From: Bacteroidota bacterium
GTDB taxonomy: Bacteria; Bacteroidota; Ignavibacteria; UBA10030; UBA8401
Assembly: GCA_005792285.1 (NCBI GenBank)
Contig: SXSI01000047.1
Coordinates: forward strand, 82,497 to 146,496
Direction: 5' to 3'
DNA length: 64,000 nt
Positions within the stretch are counted from its first letter, which is position 1. Each line of letters opens with the position of its first letter. Position numbers and translations under genes: made by a program. The notes below the pieces were generated by a model. That model made no database searches. It was not told the DNA's origin and saw only the letters and a program-made list of their open reading frames with translations. Positions 9,364 to 18,913 of this stretch are shown one piece after another.

Positions 9364-11409
9364 TTATTTTAAGAATACAATTTTCTTTGTAATCGAACTT
9401 CTTTCGTGCTGAAGTTTTACAAAATAAATTCCACTTGGTAAATTATTTGCTCTGAATTTTACTTCAAAACTTCCGGCATTCTGCTTTCCATTAAATAGTT
9501 CATCAACTTGCTGTCCAACTAAATTATGAACAGTAATATTTACTTCTCCATTTGTTGGAAGATGATAACGGATTGTAGTTGAAGGATTAAATGGGTTCGG
9601 ATAATTTTGATCTAATTTTAAATATTTAGGAATTAAATCATTTTCTAATTTTACAGATACCAAAGATTTGAATCCAATAAAATCAGCAGAATCTCTCGGA
9701 AGAAGTTTAAAATTACTGAAGGAATAATCAAGCGGTGCAATTATTGAAGCAAAATAATCACCCTTTTTAAGTTGAATTTTTCCTTTTCCTGCAGCGCGAG
9801 CTGTATCATTTGAAAATGGAATTTTTGTACTATAATCATCAATACGAAGTCCAACACTATTATTTTTATTTTCACTAATTCCAAACTCACCAAAATTTTG
9901 ATTGCTCGGCGAATCTTCATTTAAGTTTACAACATAAACACTATCCAACTTTAACAAAACAGATTCGTATTGTTCAGCATCAATCGCGCCAGTAGTTACC
10001 ATTGCAGTTTTAATTTTTGTTGGGATTGGCGAAGAATTATTCGATGAAAGAATTGAAATTACAGATGAATCGAGAAGTGTAAGTCCGCTGACTTCTTTAA
10101 TAATTCCTGTTACCGAGACATCATCTCCTCTTCGAATTAATGTGTCGTTAGTTGCACGAATTCTAATTCCACTCCATTTTCCAGTTCCGTTTTGAATATT
10201 TATTGCACCGTAAATTCTTCTGTCAGTTGTGGCAATTCCTCTTAATGTAGCTTTCATATTTGAATAACTCGAGCCTCCACCATATGGATTAAACTGCACA
10301 TCTTGAATTGTTAAATTTCTGTTTAATGTTAAATAAAATAATTTTTCGCGAAGTGTGTCAGGTGGAAAAGTAGAAATATTATTATTTGATCCTTTCGCTA
10401 AAATATAAAATGTAACAATTGCACTATCTACATTTGAAGCTGGAATCTGTCCAGTATAAATTGAATCACCTGTTGTTGTTAAATTTATTTTGTTCGATGG
10501 TCCATTATTTATTTTATAATGCAATTCTGAAGATGCAATTGTAAAACCTGTTACATAAATTTTTGATTTAATTGAAACTGCACTATTTGGTTTGGGAAAA
10601 GAATCAACTCGAGCAATATTTAAAATTGTTGGTGCCGCTCCTGAAATAACATAATCTGTAGGTCGAAGTGGATTTACAGTCCAGCCACTTGCTGCATTTG
10701 TAAACATATAACCTTGCACAGAAGAAAGTTTTGTTCCTGGAGCCGGCGGTATATTTCCGTAAATTAAATTTGATTGGTCGTCAACTGTAATTCTATTACC
10801 TGCATCATCTGCTACAGTAAATTCTGAAATATTAATACTTAAAACAGTTACATCTAAAAATTTAATGAAGGCACTTTCGTATTTTTCAGAATTTAATCTA
10901 ACAACGGTAGATTGGTTGAAAAATTTATCTAATCCAACTGTCTTCGGACCTAAATTTGCTTTCGATGTTCCGAGCAAATTTAAACATCCACTTTGTTTTA
11001 AAATTTCAAATTGGGTTAAAGATCTGTATTCACTTATTTTACCAAGAACTTCAATTGAATCGCCAGGAACAAGCAGATCAATTCCAATATTATCACGGAA
11101 CCAAGCTGTATCAGCAGCAACTACAGTTATATAATTATAAACAGAATCAGATGGATCTTTAATTACAAATCTAAAACGATCGCCGGTAAAAAATTGATGC
11201 CTTCCTCCCTCAACTCTAACTGGAGTTGTTACAACTCCTTTAACCCAAAGTATACTATCTTTATATGGACTCGCATCTTGGGAAGGAGTTAAGTTTAGCA
11301 AGCTATCAGAAACAAATTGGATTTGTTTTATACTCCGTTTTGAATATTGTGCTTCAATATTTACGAAAGAAATTATTGTTAAAATAAAAATTGTAATTTT
11401 AGTTCTCAT
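9364..11409 (-). CDS. Secreted protein with T9SS type A sorting domain
   Basis: A 681-residue secreted protein. The signal peptide ends SFVNIEA|Q (A20|Q21). The C-terminal 80-odd residues form a classical T9SS type A sorting domain: NYPNPFNPSTTIRYHLP, then GEVNITVHNLVGQ and a terminal SGIYFVKL...KKIVFLK. The middle holds at least two OB-fold-like stretches (DSVYNYITVVAADTAWF; RRGDDVSVTGIIKE) of the sort found in Bacteroidota proteins with DUF5689-like domains. No catalytic motif was seen. T9SS cargo is transported through the outer membrane and often anchored at the surface. A weak AAAGGA precedes the ATG. Confidence 0.82.
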   Translation of the reverse strand: MRTKITIFILTIISFVNIEAQYSKRSIKQIQFVSDSLLNLTPSQDASPYKDSILWVKGVVTTPVRVEGGRHQFFTGDRFRFVIKDPSDSVYNYITVVAADTAWFRDNIGIDLLVPGDSIEVLGKISEYRSLTQFEILKQSGCLNLLGTSKANLGPKTVGLDKFFNQSTVVRLNSEKYESAFIKFLDVTVLSINISEFTVADDAGNRITVDDQSNLIYGNIPPAPGTKLSSVQGYMFTNAASGWTVNPLRPTDYVISGAAPTILNIARVDSFPKPNSAVSIKSKIYVTGFTIASSELHYKINNGPSNKINLTTTGDSIYTGQIPASNVDSAIVTFYILAKGSNNNISTFPPDTLREKLFYLTLNRNLTIQDVQFNPYGGGSSYSNMKATLRGIATTDRRIYGAINIQNGTGKWSGIRIRATNDTLIRRGDDVSVTGIIKEVSGLTLLDSSVISILSSNNSSPIPTKIKTAMVTTGAIDAEQYESVLLKLDSVYVVNLNEDSPSNQNFGEFGISENKNNSVGLRIDDYSTKIPFSNDTARAAGKGKIQLKKGDYFASIIAPLDYSFSNFKLLPRDSADFIGFKSLVSVKLENDLIPKYLKLDQNYPNPFNPSTTIRYHLPTNGEVNITVHNLVGQQVDELFNGKQNAGSFEVKFRANNLPSGIYFVKLQHERSSITKKIVFLK

Positions 11410-11425
11410 TGCTTTTCCTTTTTAA

Positions 11426-13555
11426 TTATTTAATAATTACGAATTTGCCAGATTGAATTTTTCCGGTTTCAAGATCTTTAACAGTATAAATATACAAACC
11501 AGTTGCTAAAGTTTGATCATAGCTTGAGATTAAATCCCATGCATGTTCGCCACCAGAAAGTTGAACATTTTCCCTGCCAGTTTGAGCAAACCATCGAACA
11601 TCCTCGCCACGATATAATAATCCATCATGTTTAAATGAATCAACAATTCTTCCAGCAGAAGTATAAATTTTGATTTCTGCTAAAAGTGGAAGATTTGCAA
11701 AATATATTTTTTTTTCACGTTCATTTAATCCATCCCATTTTGCATTTCCATAATATGGATTTGGATAAACATAAGTTTCACCTTGCGAAAAATTTTTATT
11801 TGCTGACGTTCCGGGAAATACGCGAATTAAATTTGTCTCTCTGCTCGATTCCAAAGATGGAATTCCACGCACTTCATCTCCTTCATCGAAAGCTGTTATA
11901 CTGAAACTATATTGCCAACCATTCAACATATTTTCTACTTCATAACTATAAAAATATTTTGTAGTATCATTTTCAAATTTTATTGGTTGCGAATAAAATG
12001 TGAATGCACCTTTAGTTTGGAATCCGCTGTTTACTCCAATCGAATTTCCAATTGAATCAATTTCTGCAAATAAAACTAAATTATCGTAAGATGACTGAGA
12101 AGTTGAATTATTTAATGTCGTTCGGTACAACCGATAACCTTCAAAATCTTTTAATCTTGAAATAGGATCGATACTCGATTCCGATTTTTTATCCCAATAA
12201 ATTGTAACTTTTTTATCTGCAGGAATAATTTTTATTTTCGGTGGAACCGGCGGTTCCGGCAAGCGATATCGATCTAATTTATTATTGTTATTATAATCTT
12301 CTCCAGGATCAAGTTTACCATTTCCATTTGTATCTTCTCCATTGTAAGCTCTTTGCGCCCATTGAAGATTATCAGTTAATGTAATTCTGGAAAGTGAATC
12401 ATTAATTGTACTTGAACGATTTCCATATTTTTTTGCGGCAACAATTCCAAATACAATTGTCATACTTTCTTTTGGATTTAAAACAGGAATAGAACCAATT
12501 GAAATAAAAGAAAGTAAGTTCGAAGGTTTATTTTGAATTTCTTGTTGGTAGATAGTATTACTAATTGAAGAACTCATTTTTAAATATCTTTCTCCATCAT
12601 TTTTAGGAGAGCCCAAATTCAAATCAGTACTTCGATATCCCCAAAATTGAACATTCGATTGCAACGAATCGAATGGCGCATCTTTTCCAACATATAATTT
12701 TTTTAATTGTTCAGGCCATGAATTAAAAATCTGTGGCTGAATTAATGCTCCTCGCCAATCGCCACCAATTATTTTTACTGCGATATAACTATCTGTAAAT
12801 CCGGGATCACCATCGTAATCGTATGCGTAAAAATAATTTGAGGATTTTTCATAACCAAAAGAAGAGTGGCTAAAAAATTCTGTTCCGCGCGGTGCAGTTA
12901 CTTTAATATTTCGTACAATATAATCTCCCCACATTCCAAGAAAAACGTCTTTCAATGTGTCGGCACTTTTATTTGTAATTGTGTAATTCAATAAAACAAA
13001 ATAATCTGTGAAAGGAAAATTCCACGCATACGATTCTTGTTTTATATGAAGATTTATTGGTTGCGTGTGTTGATCAATTACAGGACCACCATTTGGAATT
13101 CGAGTTAAACTGTCTGTGTATTCGGCAATAAAATCTTGATGGCTAATTGCAAGTGGTGAATAGAAAGTAGAATTTTCAATTGAAGATCGTTCGATTAATA
13201 ATTTATTTGAAGTGAATTCATAGCCAGCATTTCCAGGATCATATCCGTTTGCATCATCACCGGCTGCAGAAGTAGAAACTAATTTTTGTCCACGAACATT
13301 TGCTCCAATCCAAAATCCACCGTCAAATAAATGCTCAACTCCAGAACCAATTGGGTATTCGCAAGATGGTTCACTTTTTGTTACAAACGGTCCTCTGAAT
13401 GAATTTCCCAAAACTCCATTCGAGGAAACTGAAAGTCCAATTCTCCCAATTGAAGTTGCTCGTTGGTCTTTCTCGTTATATTGTTGAGATAATAATGTAA
13501 ATGGAATTAATACTGTGAATATAAATATTTTTGATAAATTATTTTTTGAATTCAC
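11426..13555 (-). CDS. Large secreted protein, fibronectin-like, probable T9SS cargo
   Basis: A 709-residue protein with a signal peptide (FTLLS|QQ, predicted cleavage after residue 23). The body includes an EF-hand-like calcium loop series (DTNGNGKLDPGED followed by NNNNKLD), then a fibronectin type III-like module (KKVTIYWDKK ... FEGYRLYR). The C-terminus has a variant sorting domain (VYPNPYYGNAKWDG, IKIYTSAGRIV, TGLYIYTVKDL, ending KFVIIK). This variant differs from the NPFNPST type but has the same architecture. Large proteins of this kind are common in Ignavibacteria-like genomes; their function is unknown. The gene is 16 bases upstream of the other T9SS cargo gene. Confidence 0.75.
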   Translation of the reverse strand: MNSKNNLSKIFIFTVLIPFTLLSQQYNEKDQRATSIGRIGLSVSSNGVLGNSFRGPFVTKSEPSCEYPIGSGVEHLFDGGFWIGANVRGQKLVSTSAAGDDANGYDPGNAGYEFTSNKLLIERSSIENSTFYSPLAISHQDFIAEYTDSLTRIPNGGPVIDQHTQPINLHIKQESYAWNFPFTDYFVLLNYTITNKSADTLKDVFLGMWGDYIVRNIKVTAPRGTEFFSHSSFGYEKSSNYFYAYDYDGDPGFTDSYIAVKIIGGDWRGALIQPQIFNSWPEQLKKLYVGKDAPFDSLQSNVQFWGYRSTDLNLGSPKNDGERYLKMSSSISNTIYQQEIQNKPSNLLSFISIGSIPVLNPKESMTIVFGIVAAKKYGNRSSTINDSLSRITLTDNLQWAQRAYNGEDTNGNGKLDPGEDYNNNNKLDRYRLPEPPVPPKIKIIPADKKVTIYWDKKSESSIDPISRLKDFEGYRLYRTTLNNSTSQSSYDNLVLFAEIDSIGNSIGVNSGFQTKGAFTFYSQPIKFENDTTKYFYSYEVENMLNGWQYSFSITAFDEGDEVRGIPSLESSRETNLIRVFPGTSANKNFSQGETYVYPNPYYGNAKWDGLNEREKKIYFANLPLLAEIKIYTSAGRIVDSFKHDGLLYRGEDVRWFAQTGRENVQLSGGEHAWDLISSYDQTLATGLYIYTVKDLETGKIQSGKFVIIK

Positions 13556-13566
13556 AGGAAATACTT

Positions 13567-15855
13567 TTAAAGAATTATAATTATCAAATCTCCGACGTTC
13601 GTGTTTTTCTTCGAATTATTCCATTGTTGCAAATCATTAAATGGAACATTAAATTTTTTCGCAATTGACCAAAGTGATTCTCCTTTTTTAACTGTGTGAG
13701 TTTTTACTTTGGATTTTGGTAAAATAATTTTTAATCTTTCTGCTAATAAAATTTTTTGAGAAGTAATATCATTCCATTTTTGAATTTCACCAACTTCAAC
13801 ATTGTATCTTCCTGCAATTAATTCAAGCGTCTCACCTAGTTTTACAATGTGGTTAATTTGAACTTGGTTCTTTTTCACTGTAATTATTTTTTCAATTTGT
13901 TTCGGTTGAGTTTGTTTTGAATTATTCTTTTCTACAACAACATGTTTAATTTTAAGATTTGTTCCGGACATTATTTTGTCCGATTGCAAATTATTGAGTT
14001 CTTTCAATTCATCAACTGTCAAGTCGTATTTATCAGCAATTAATTCTAAATTTTCACCACGTTTAACTCTGTGAGTTTTATTATTTGTTGATGAAGAATT
14101 TTTTATAGAACTAATTTCTTTTTCAATTCCTTTTGATGCTAAATCTTTATAATATTTATTCTGACTTTGCGGTACCCAAATTTCCAAAGAAGTTCCTACA
14201 AAAATTTTATTTCTGTATGATAAATCGTTCCAATTTCTTAAATCACTCATTCTAACATCAAACAATTCTGCAATCTCTCCTAAAGAATCTCCCTTTTTAA
14301 TTTTATATCGAACTTTTACTTTATCATCGGCTGCAAAAACTTTTTCACGATCCTTTAATGTAGTTTTCTTTTTTGGTTTTATAGTTTTAGCTATCGAAGG
14401 TTTGTCGATTTCTGTTTCAACTACATTATGAACAATTGATCCATTTTTTGGAATTGGTATCGCAAGTTCACGACCAACTGAAAGTCGCGTTTTTTTTGAA
14501 ATTCCATTCGCATCAATTATAACAGAAGATACAAGTCCATATTTTCTTGCGATATTCGAAACTGTTTCTCCCCTTTTAACTTTGTGAACAACATAATTTA
14601 ATTTTTTATCATCGGGAATTAATTGGTATTCGGCTAAAAATTTTTCTTTTGTACCAATTGGAATTTTAAGTTGATAGTTCGGAAAATTTGGAGGCGTGCA
14701 CCATCTTAACAATTCCGGATTTAAATTTTTAATTTCCTCAAGAGTTGAACCTACGCAAGCTGCAATAATACTTAAATCAACGCAATCTTCAATTGTAACA
14801 ATTTCATACTGTAACGGTAAATCTTTTTCAACATTTCGAAATCCAAACATTTCTGGCTTCATCGCCATCATTGTAACTGCAATATATTGCGGAACATAAT
14901 TTCTAGTTTCTTGCGGTAAAAATTTTCTCATTTCCCAATAATTTGTAGAACCACTTCTTCGGATGCCTCTGTTAATTCTTCCACCGCCGGCATTATAAGC
15001 ACCGAGTGCAAGATACCAATCGGAATATTCAGCGTATAAATCATTAAGATGTCGAGCTGCAGCACGTGTTGCTTTTTCAATATCTCTTCTTTCATCGTAC
15101 CAATAATTTGACCTTAAACCGTAAAGTGAACCAGTTCCTTTAATAAATTGCCACATTCCAACTGCACTAGCCCATGATCTTGCGTTTGGATTTAATCCGC
15201 TTTCAACCATCGAAAGGTATATTATCTCTCTCGGCGTTCCTTCCTCTTCAAATATTTTTTCCATCATTGGATAATATTTTCCAGAACGGAAAATCCATTT
15301 TTCAAAAACTTCTCTCCCTCTTGTCATGAAATATGAAATACTTCTATTGACATATTCATTAACTTCTAAAGGAACAGAACTTGTAGAAAATTCATTAGTA
15401 ATATTTGGTACAGTTGGATTCGTCATCCGCTCAATTTCTTCACTCAATTTTACTCTTAAGACATATGCTGGTGCATCAACTGGAAGTTTATCGATAAGAG
15501 AAATATCACGGTTGTAAGCTTCAATAACTGTATTTACAAGATCAAGATATTCTTTGTTTTGCGATTGGTCATTAATATTATTAATGTCATTCAAAATATT
15601 AATTGCCGACTCAAATAATTTTTGACTTCGATTTAAATCGTTCTCATTTTCAGAATCAACTGCATCATTATAATATTCTCGAGCCAATTCTAAAAGTGAA
15701 TCTACCGCAACTTCATCTTCGGAAATTGAATTTTGAGTTGATCTTTGAATGAATAATGTATCTTGCTTTACTCTTAAAGTGTCTGATAAAGCAAATAAAT
15801 TGTTGCTAAAAAGTGAGATACACACCAATAAAAAAGTAATTAAGTTTATTTTCAT
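13567..15855 (-). CDS. LysM-containing lytic transglycosylase (MltD type)
   Basis: A 762-residue cell-wall enzyme that cleaves peptidoglycan to 1,6-anhydro muropeptides. A signal peptide (to about residue 22) and a helical region precede the SLT domain (about 190-330), with catalytic Glu218 in IYLSMVESGLNP plus GMWQFIKGTG and ALGAYNAGGG. The C-terminal half carries five clear LysM peptidoglycan-binding repeats (for example HKVKRGETVSNIARKYG and HTVKKGESLWSIAKKF). A degenerate sixth lies directly after the SLT domain. It is the first protein-coding gene of the envelope run, only 11 bases downstream of tRNA-Ser on the same strand. Confidence 0.93.
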   Translation of the reverse strand: MKINLITFLLVCISLFSNNLFALSDTLRVKQDTLFIQRSTQNSISEDEVAVDSLLELAREYYNDAVDSENENDLNRSQKLFESAINILNDINNINDQSQNKEYLDLVNTVIEAYNRDISLIDKLPVDAPAYVLRVKLSEEIERMTNPTVPNITNEFSTSSVPLEVNEYVNRSISYFMTRGREVFEKWIFRSGKYYPMMEKIFEEEGTPREIIYLSMVESGLNPNARSWASAVGMWQFIKGTGSLYGLRSNYWYDERRDIEKATRAAARHLNDLYAEYSDWYLALGAYNAGGGRINRGIRRSGSTNYWEMRKFLPQETRNYVPQYIAVTMMAMKPEMFGFRNVEKDLPLQYEIVTIEDCVDLSIIAACVGSTLEEIKNLNPELLRWCTPPNFPNYQLKIPIGTKEKFLAEYQLIPDDKKLNYVVHKVKRGETVSNIARKYGLVSSVIIDANGISKKTRLSVGRELAIPIPKNGSIVHNVVETEIDKPSIAKTIKPKKKTTLKDREKVFAADDKVKVRYKIKKGDSLGEIAELFDVRMSDLRNWNDLSYRNKIFVGTSLEIWVPQSQNKYYKDLASKGIEKEISSIKNSSSTNNKTHRVKRGENLELIADKYDLTVDELKELNNLQSDKIMSGTNLKIKHVVVEKNNSKQTQPKQIEKIITVKKNQVQINHIVKLGETLELIAGRYNVEVGEIQKWNDITSQKILLAERLKIILPKSKVKTHTVKKGESLWSIAKKFNVPFNDLQQWNNSKKNTNVGDLIIIIL

Positions 15856-15866
15856 AATTTTTTCTG

Positions 15867-15949
15867 CGGAGAGCGGGGGATTCGAACCCCCAAGCCCGTT
15901 AGGACGCCAGTTTTCAAGACTGGTGCATTAGCCGTTCTGCCAGCTCTCC
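15867..15949 (-). tRNA. tRNA-Ser(UGA)
   Basis: An 83-base tRNA. The acceptor stem GGAGAGC pairs with GCTCTCC followed by discriminator G. The anticodon loop is CTTGAAA with anticodon TGA, read as Ser. A long variable arm (GCGTCCTAACGGGCTTGG region) and a T-arm GGGGGTTCGAATCCCCC complete a class II serine tRNA. The 3' CCA is not encoded (CAG follows the discriminator), so it must be added enzymatically. It ends 11 bases before the transglycosylase start on the same strand. Confidence 0.96.
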
Positions 15950-15953
15950 GTGA

Positions 15954-15984
15954 TAAAAATAAAGAAAAAGTGTTTTCTATCAAA
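15954..15984 (-). promoter_or_regulatory. Putative Bacteroidota-type promoter for tRNA-Ser
   Basis: On the minus strand TTTG (15981-15984), a 19-base spacer and TATTTTTA (15954-15961) resemble the Bacteroidota primary sigma pattern TTTG-N19/21-TAnnTTTG, with one mismatch in the last base. The -7 element lies four bases before the mature tRNA 5' end, a spacing that fits a very short leader. Confidence 0.4.
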
Positions 15985-16114
15985 CCATTATTTATTGTAA
16001 ATCATTATTTCTAAATTATTTATGGGAATCACTAAAAGTTTTTTAACTTGGATTATTGTATTTGAAATATGTAAAGAACTTTTTTAGTTCACTAATAAAT
16101 TGAAAATATCTTAA

Positions 16115-18904
16115 TTGGAAAAACTTTTTTTACTTGATGGAATGGGCTTGGTTTATCGTGCTTACTTTGCTTTTATAACCAATCCATTAATTAACTCAAA
16201 GGGACAAAATACTAGCGCAATCTACGGATTTGTTAATTTTCTATTAAAAATTCTAAAAGATCATAATCCAGATTACATTGCGATTGCACTTGATACCGCA
16301 GAACCAACTTTCCGACATATTTCATTTCCAGAATATAAAGCACAACGCGAAAATATGCCGGAAGATTTATCTGTGAGTTTACCAAAATTAAATGAAGTTA
16401 TTTCGGCATTCAATATACCAATTTTAGCAAAAGGTGGATTTGAAGCTGATGATATTATTGCAACAATTAGTCGGGATTTTAATCAACCAAATCTATTAAC
16501 TTACATTGTTACAAGTGATAAAGATTTAATGCAATTAGTAACACCTTCAATTAAAATTTTTAAACCGGGAAAGTTTAATGAAGATGATGAAATTATTGAC
16601 GAAAAAGGAGTTGAAGCAAAATTTGGAGTTCCTCCTCACCACATAATAGATTACTTGGCACTTGTTGGAGATGCATCTGATAATATTCCGGGAGTTGCAG
16701 GAGTTGGACCAAAAACCGCGTTACCATTAATTTTACAATTTGGTACGGTTGAAAATATTTACAATAACATCGATAAAATTGAAAAGAAAAGTTTACAAGA
16801 AAAATTAAAGTCCAATCAAAAAATTGCTTTTCTTTCAAAGGAATTAGTTACTGCACATTACAATGTTCCGCTTGGAATAATTCTTTCTGACTTAAAACGA
16901 AAAGAAGTTAACAAAGAGAAACTTACTTCCCTTTTTCAAGAATTAGAATTTAAAACACTTATCAATCGTGTTCTTGATAAAACCAAACCAACAAAAGTTG
17001 AAGTCCAAGAAATTCCTGTAGAAATTAAAATTGAATCTACACTTTCCAATATTAATTCCAAAAAACACGAATATTTTATCTTATCAAAAAAAGAAGAAAT
17101 TACCGACTTACTAAAACAATTAAAGAAATCAAGTAAATTTGTTTTCGATACAGAAACAACTTCAGTAGATCCAAGAAATGCACAATTAGTTGGCTTGTCA
17201 TTTTCATTTTCATCGGGAACTGCATACTACATTCCTGTTCGTGATACAAAAATTGAAGTTCCTTTGGATCTCGCATTTGATAATTTCGTTCAAGAAAATA
17301 TTAAAATATCTTTTCCGGTTGATGAAATTATAAACTTATTCAAACCAATTTTTGAAGATTCTACAATTTTAAAAATTGGACAAAATATTAAATACGATAT
17401 TTTAGTTCTTTCGAATTACGGAATTGAAGTAAATGGAATTGACTTTGACACAATGGTTGCTGGTTATATTGCAAGATCTGATGGAGAACATAATATGGAT
17501 GCTCTTGCAAAAGAGTATTTAGGTTATCAAACTATTTCTTTTGATGATTTAATCGAAGGAAAGAAGGATTTTGATATCAGAACTTTATCAATTAATAAAT
17601 TGGGAAACTATTCTGCAGAAGATGCTGATGTAACTTTTCAACTTTCTGAAGTATTACGAAATAAAATTTCTGCACAAAATATGTTGGATCTTTCACATAA
17701 AATTGAATTCCCACTAATAAAAGTATTGGCTTCAATGGAAAATAAAGGAATTGCAATTGATTTTAAATTCCTTAAAATATTATCCACTAAACTAGAAAAA
17801 GAATTAGTGATCATCAAAGCCGATATTTTTAAAATTGCCGGAGAAGAATTTAATATTAATTCAACTCAACAATTAGCGACAATACTTTTTGATGTATTAA
17901 AGCTTCCACCTGTCAAAAAAACTAAAAGTGGATTCTCGACTGATGCTGGAGTATTAGAACAACTTCGAAATGCTCACCCAATTATTGTAAAATTGTTAGA
18001 TTACAGACAGTTTACTAAACTAAAATCAACTTATATAGATGCCATTCCAGAACTTGTTGATTCACGAACAGGAAGAGTTCACACATCATTTAATCAAACA
18101 GTTGCATCAACGGGAAGATTATCTTCGAGTAGACCAAATTTCCAAAACATTCCAATCCGCACAGAAATTGGAAGAGAAATTAGAAAAGCATTTATTCCAG
18201 AAAATAATAATATGAAAATTCTTTCTGCCGATTATTCCCAAATTGAATTAAGAATTATGGCTCACATCTCCGGAGACGAAGCTATGCTCGAAGCGTTTCG
18301 TGCGAAAGAAGATATTCATACAACTACTGCTGCAAAAATTTTCAGTGTTAAAATTGAAGAAGTTACAAAGGATATGAGACGTAAAGCTAAAGAAGTAAAT
18401 TTTGGAATCATGTATGGAATTAGAGAGTTCGGTCTTGCGAATCGTTTGGAAATTACAAATTCGGAAGCGAAGGAAGTTATTACAAGATACAATACGAGAT
18501 TTCCAAAAGTTAGAGAATATATTTCCGATACAATTCTTTTTGCAAAACAAAATGGTTACGTGATGACTTTATTAAAAAGAAGAAGATATCTTCCGGATAT
18601 TCGAAGTGCAAATTCAATTGTGCGACAGAATGCTGAACGACAAGCAATCAATATGCCGATTCAAGGAACTGCTGCCGATATGATTAAAATTGCGATGATA
18701 AATATTTTCAACAAATTCAATAAACATAAATTTAAAAGCAATATGCTTTTACAAGTTCACGATGAATTGGTTTTTGAAGTGTTGAATAATGAATTAGAGG
18801 AAGTAAAATTAATTATTTCTCAGGAAATGATAAATGCTTTACCACTAAAAGTTCCAATTGAAATTGAAATTGGAGTTGGAAATAATTGGTTTGAAGCTCA
18901 CTAA
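16115..18904 (+). CDS. polA: DNA polymerase I
   Basis: A 929-residue full-length Pol I with three domains. The 5'-3' exonuclease is at about 1-290 (FLLDGMGLVYRAYFAF, GGFEADDIIAT, TSDKDLMQL, LVGDASDNIPGV). The 3'-5' proofreading domain is at about 320-510 and looks active (DTETTS with D345 and E347, GQNIKYD, YSAEDADV). The polymerase domain has motif A DYSQIELR with D706, motif B RRKAKEVNFGIMYG, and motif C VHDELVF with D883. The start is TTG at 16115: an in-frame TAA lies directly before it, and the next ATG would remove part of the first exonuclease motif. It is a single-gene unit between tRNA-Ser and the convergent frr gene; the 165 bases upstream hold no clear promoter match. Confidence 0.97.
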   Translation: MEKLFLLDGMGLVYRAYFAFITNPLINSKGQNTSAIYGFVNFLLKILKDHNPDYIAIALDTAEPTFRHISFPEYKAQRENMPEDLSVSLPKLNEVISAFNIPILAKGGFEADDIIATISRDFNQPNLLTYIVTSDKDLMQLVTPSIKIFKPGKFNEDDEIIDEKGVEAKFGVPPHHIIDYLALVGDASDNIPGVAGVGPKTALPLILQFGTVENIYNNIDKIEKKSLQEKLKSNQKIAFLSKELVTAHYNVPLGIILSDLKRKEVNKEKLTSLFQELEFKTLINRVLDKTKPTKVEVQEIPVEIKIESTLSNINSKKHEYFILSKKEEITDLLKQLKKSSKFVFDTETTSVDPRNAQLVGLSFSFSSGTAYYIPVRDTKIEVPLDLAFDNFVQENIKISFPVDEIINLFKPIFEDSTILKIGQNIKYDILVLSNYGIEVNGIDFDTMVAGYIARSDGEHNMDALAKEYLGYQTISFDDLIEGKKDFDIRTLSINKLGNYSAEDADVTFQLSEVLRNKISAQNMLDLSHKIEFPLIKVLASMENKGIAIDFKFLKILSTKLEKELVIIKADIFKIAGEEFNINSTQQLATILFDVLKLPPVKKTKSGFSTDAGVLEQLRNAHPIIVKLLDYRQFTKLKSTYIDAIPELVDSRTGRVHTSFNQTVASTGRLSSSRPNFQNIPIRTEIGREIRKAFIPENNNMKILSADYSQIELRIMAHISGDEAMLEAFRAKEDIHTTTAAKIFSVKIEEVTKDMRRKAKEVNFGIMYGIREFGLANRLEITNSEAKEVITRYNTRFPKVREYISDTILFAKQNGYVMTLLKRRRYLPDIRSANSIVRQNAERQAINMPIQGTAADMIKIAMINIFNKFNKHKFKSNMLLQVHDELVFEVLNNELEEVKLIISQEMINALPLKVPIEIEIGVGNNWFEAH

Positions 18905-18913
18905 TAAAGTGAA

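Noticed and set aside
10865..11162. Two plus-strand open frames opposite the T9SS cargo gene
   Set aside because: They have no start context or domain and lie antisense to a gene with a clear signal peptide and sorting domain.
15749..15931. Open frame on the plus strand across the tRNA and the transglycosylase start
   Set aside because: It is antisense to a clear tRNA and to the signal peptide of a well-supported gene, with no domain.
18895..18913. Small hairpin (TCACT/AGTGA) between convergent polA and frr
   Set aside because: Only five base pairs and no T-run on either side; not enough for a terminator call.
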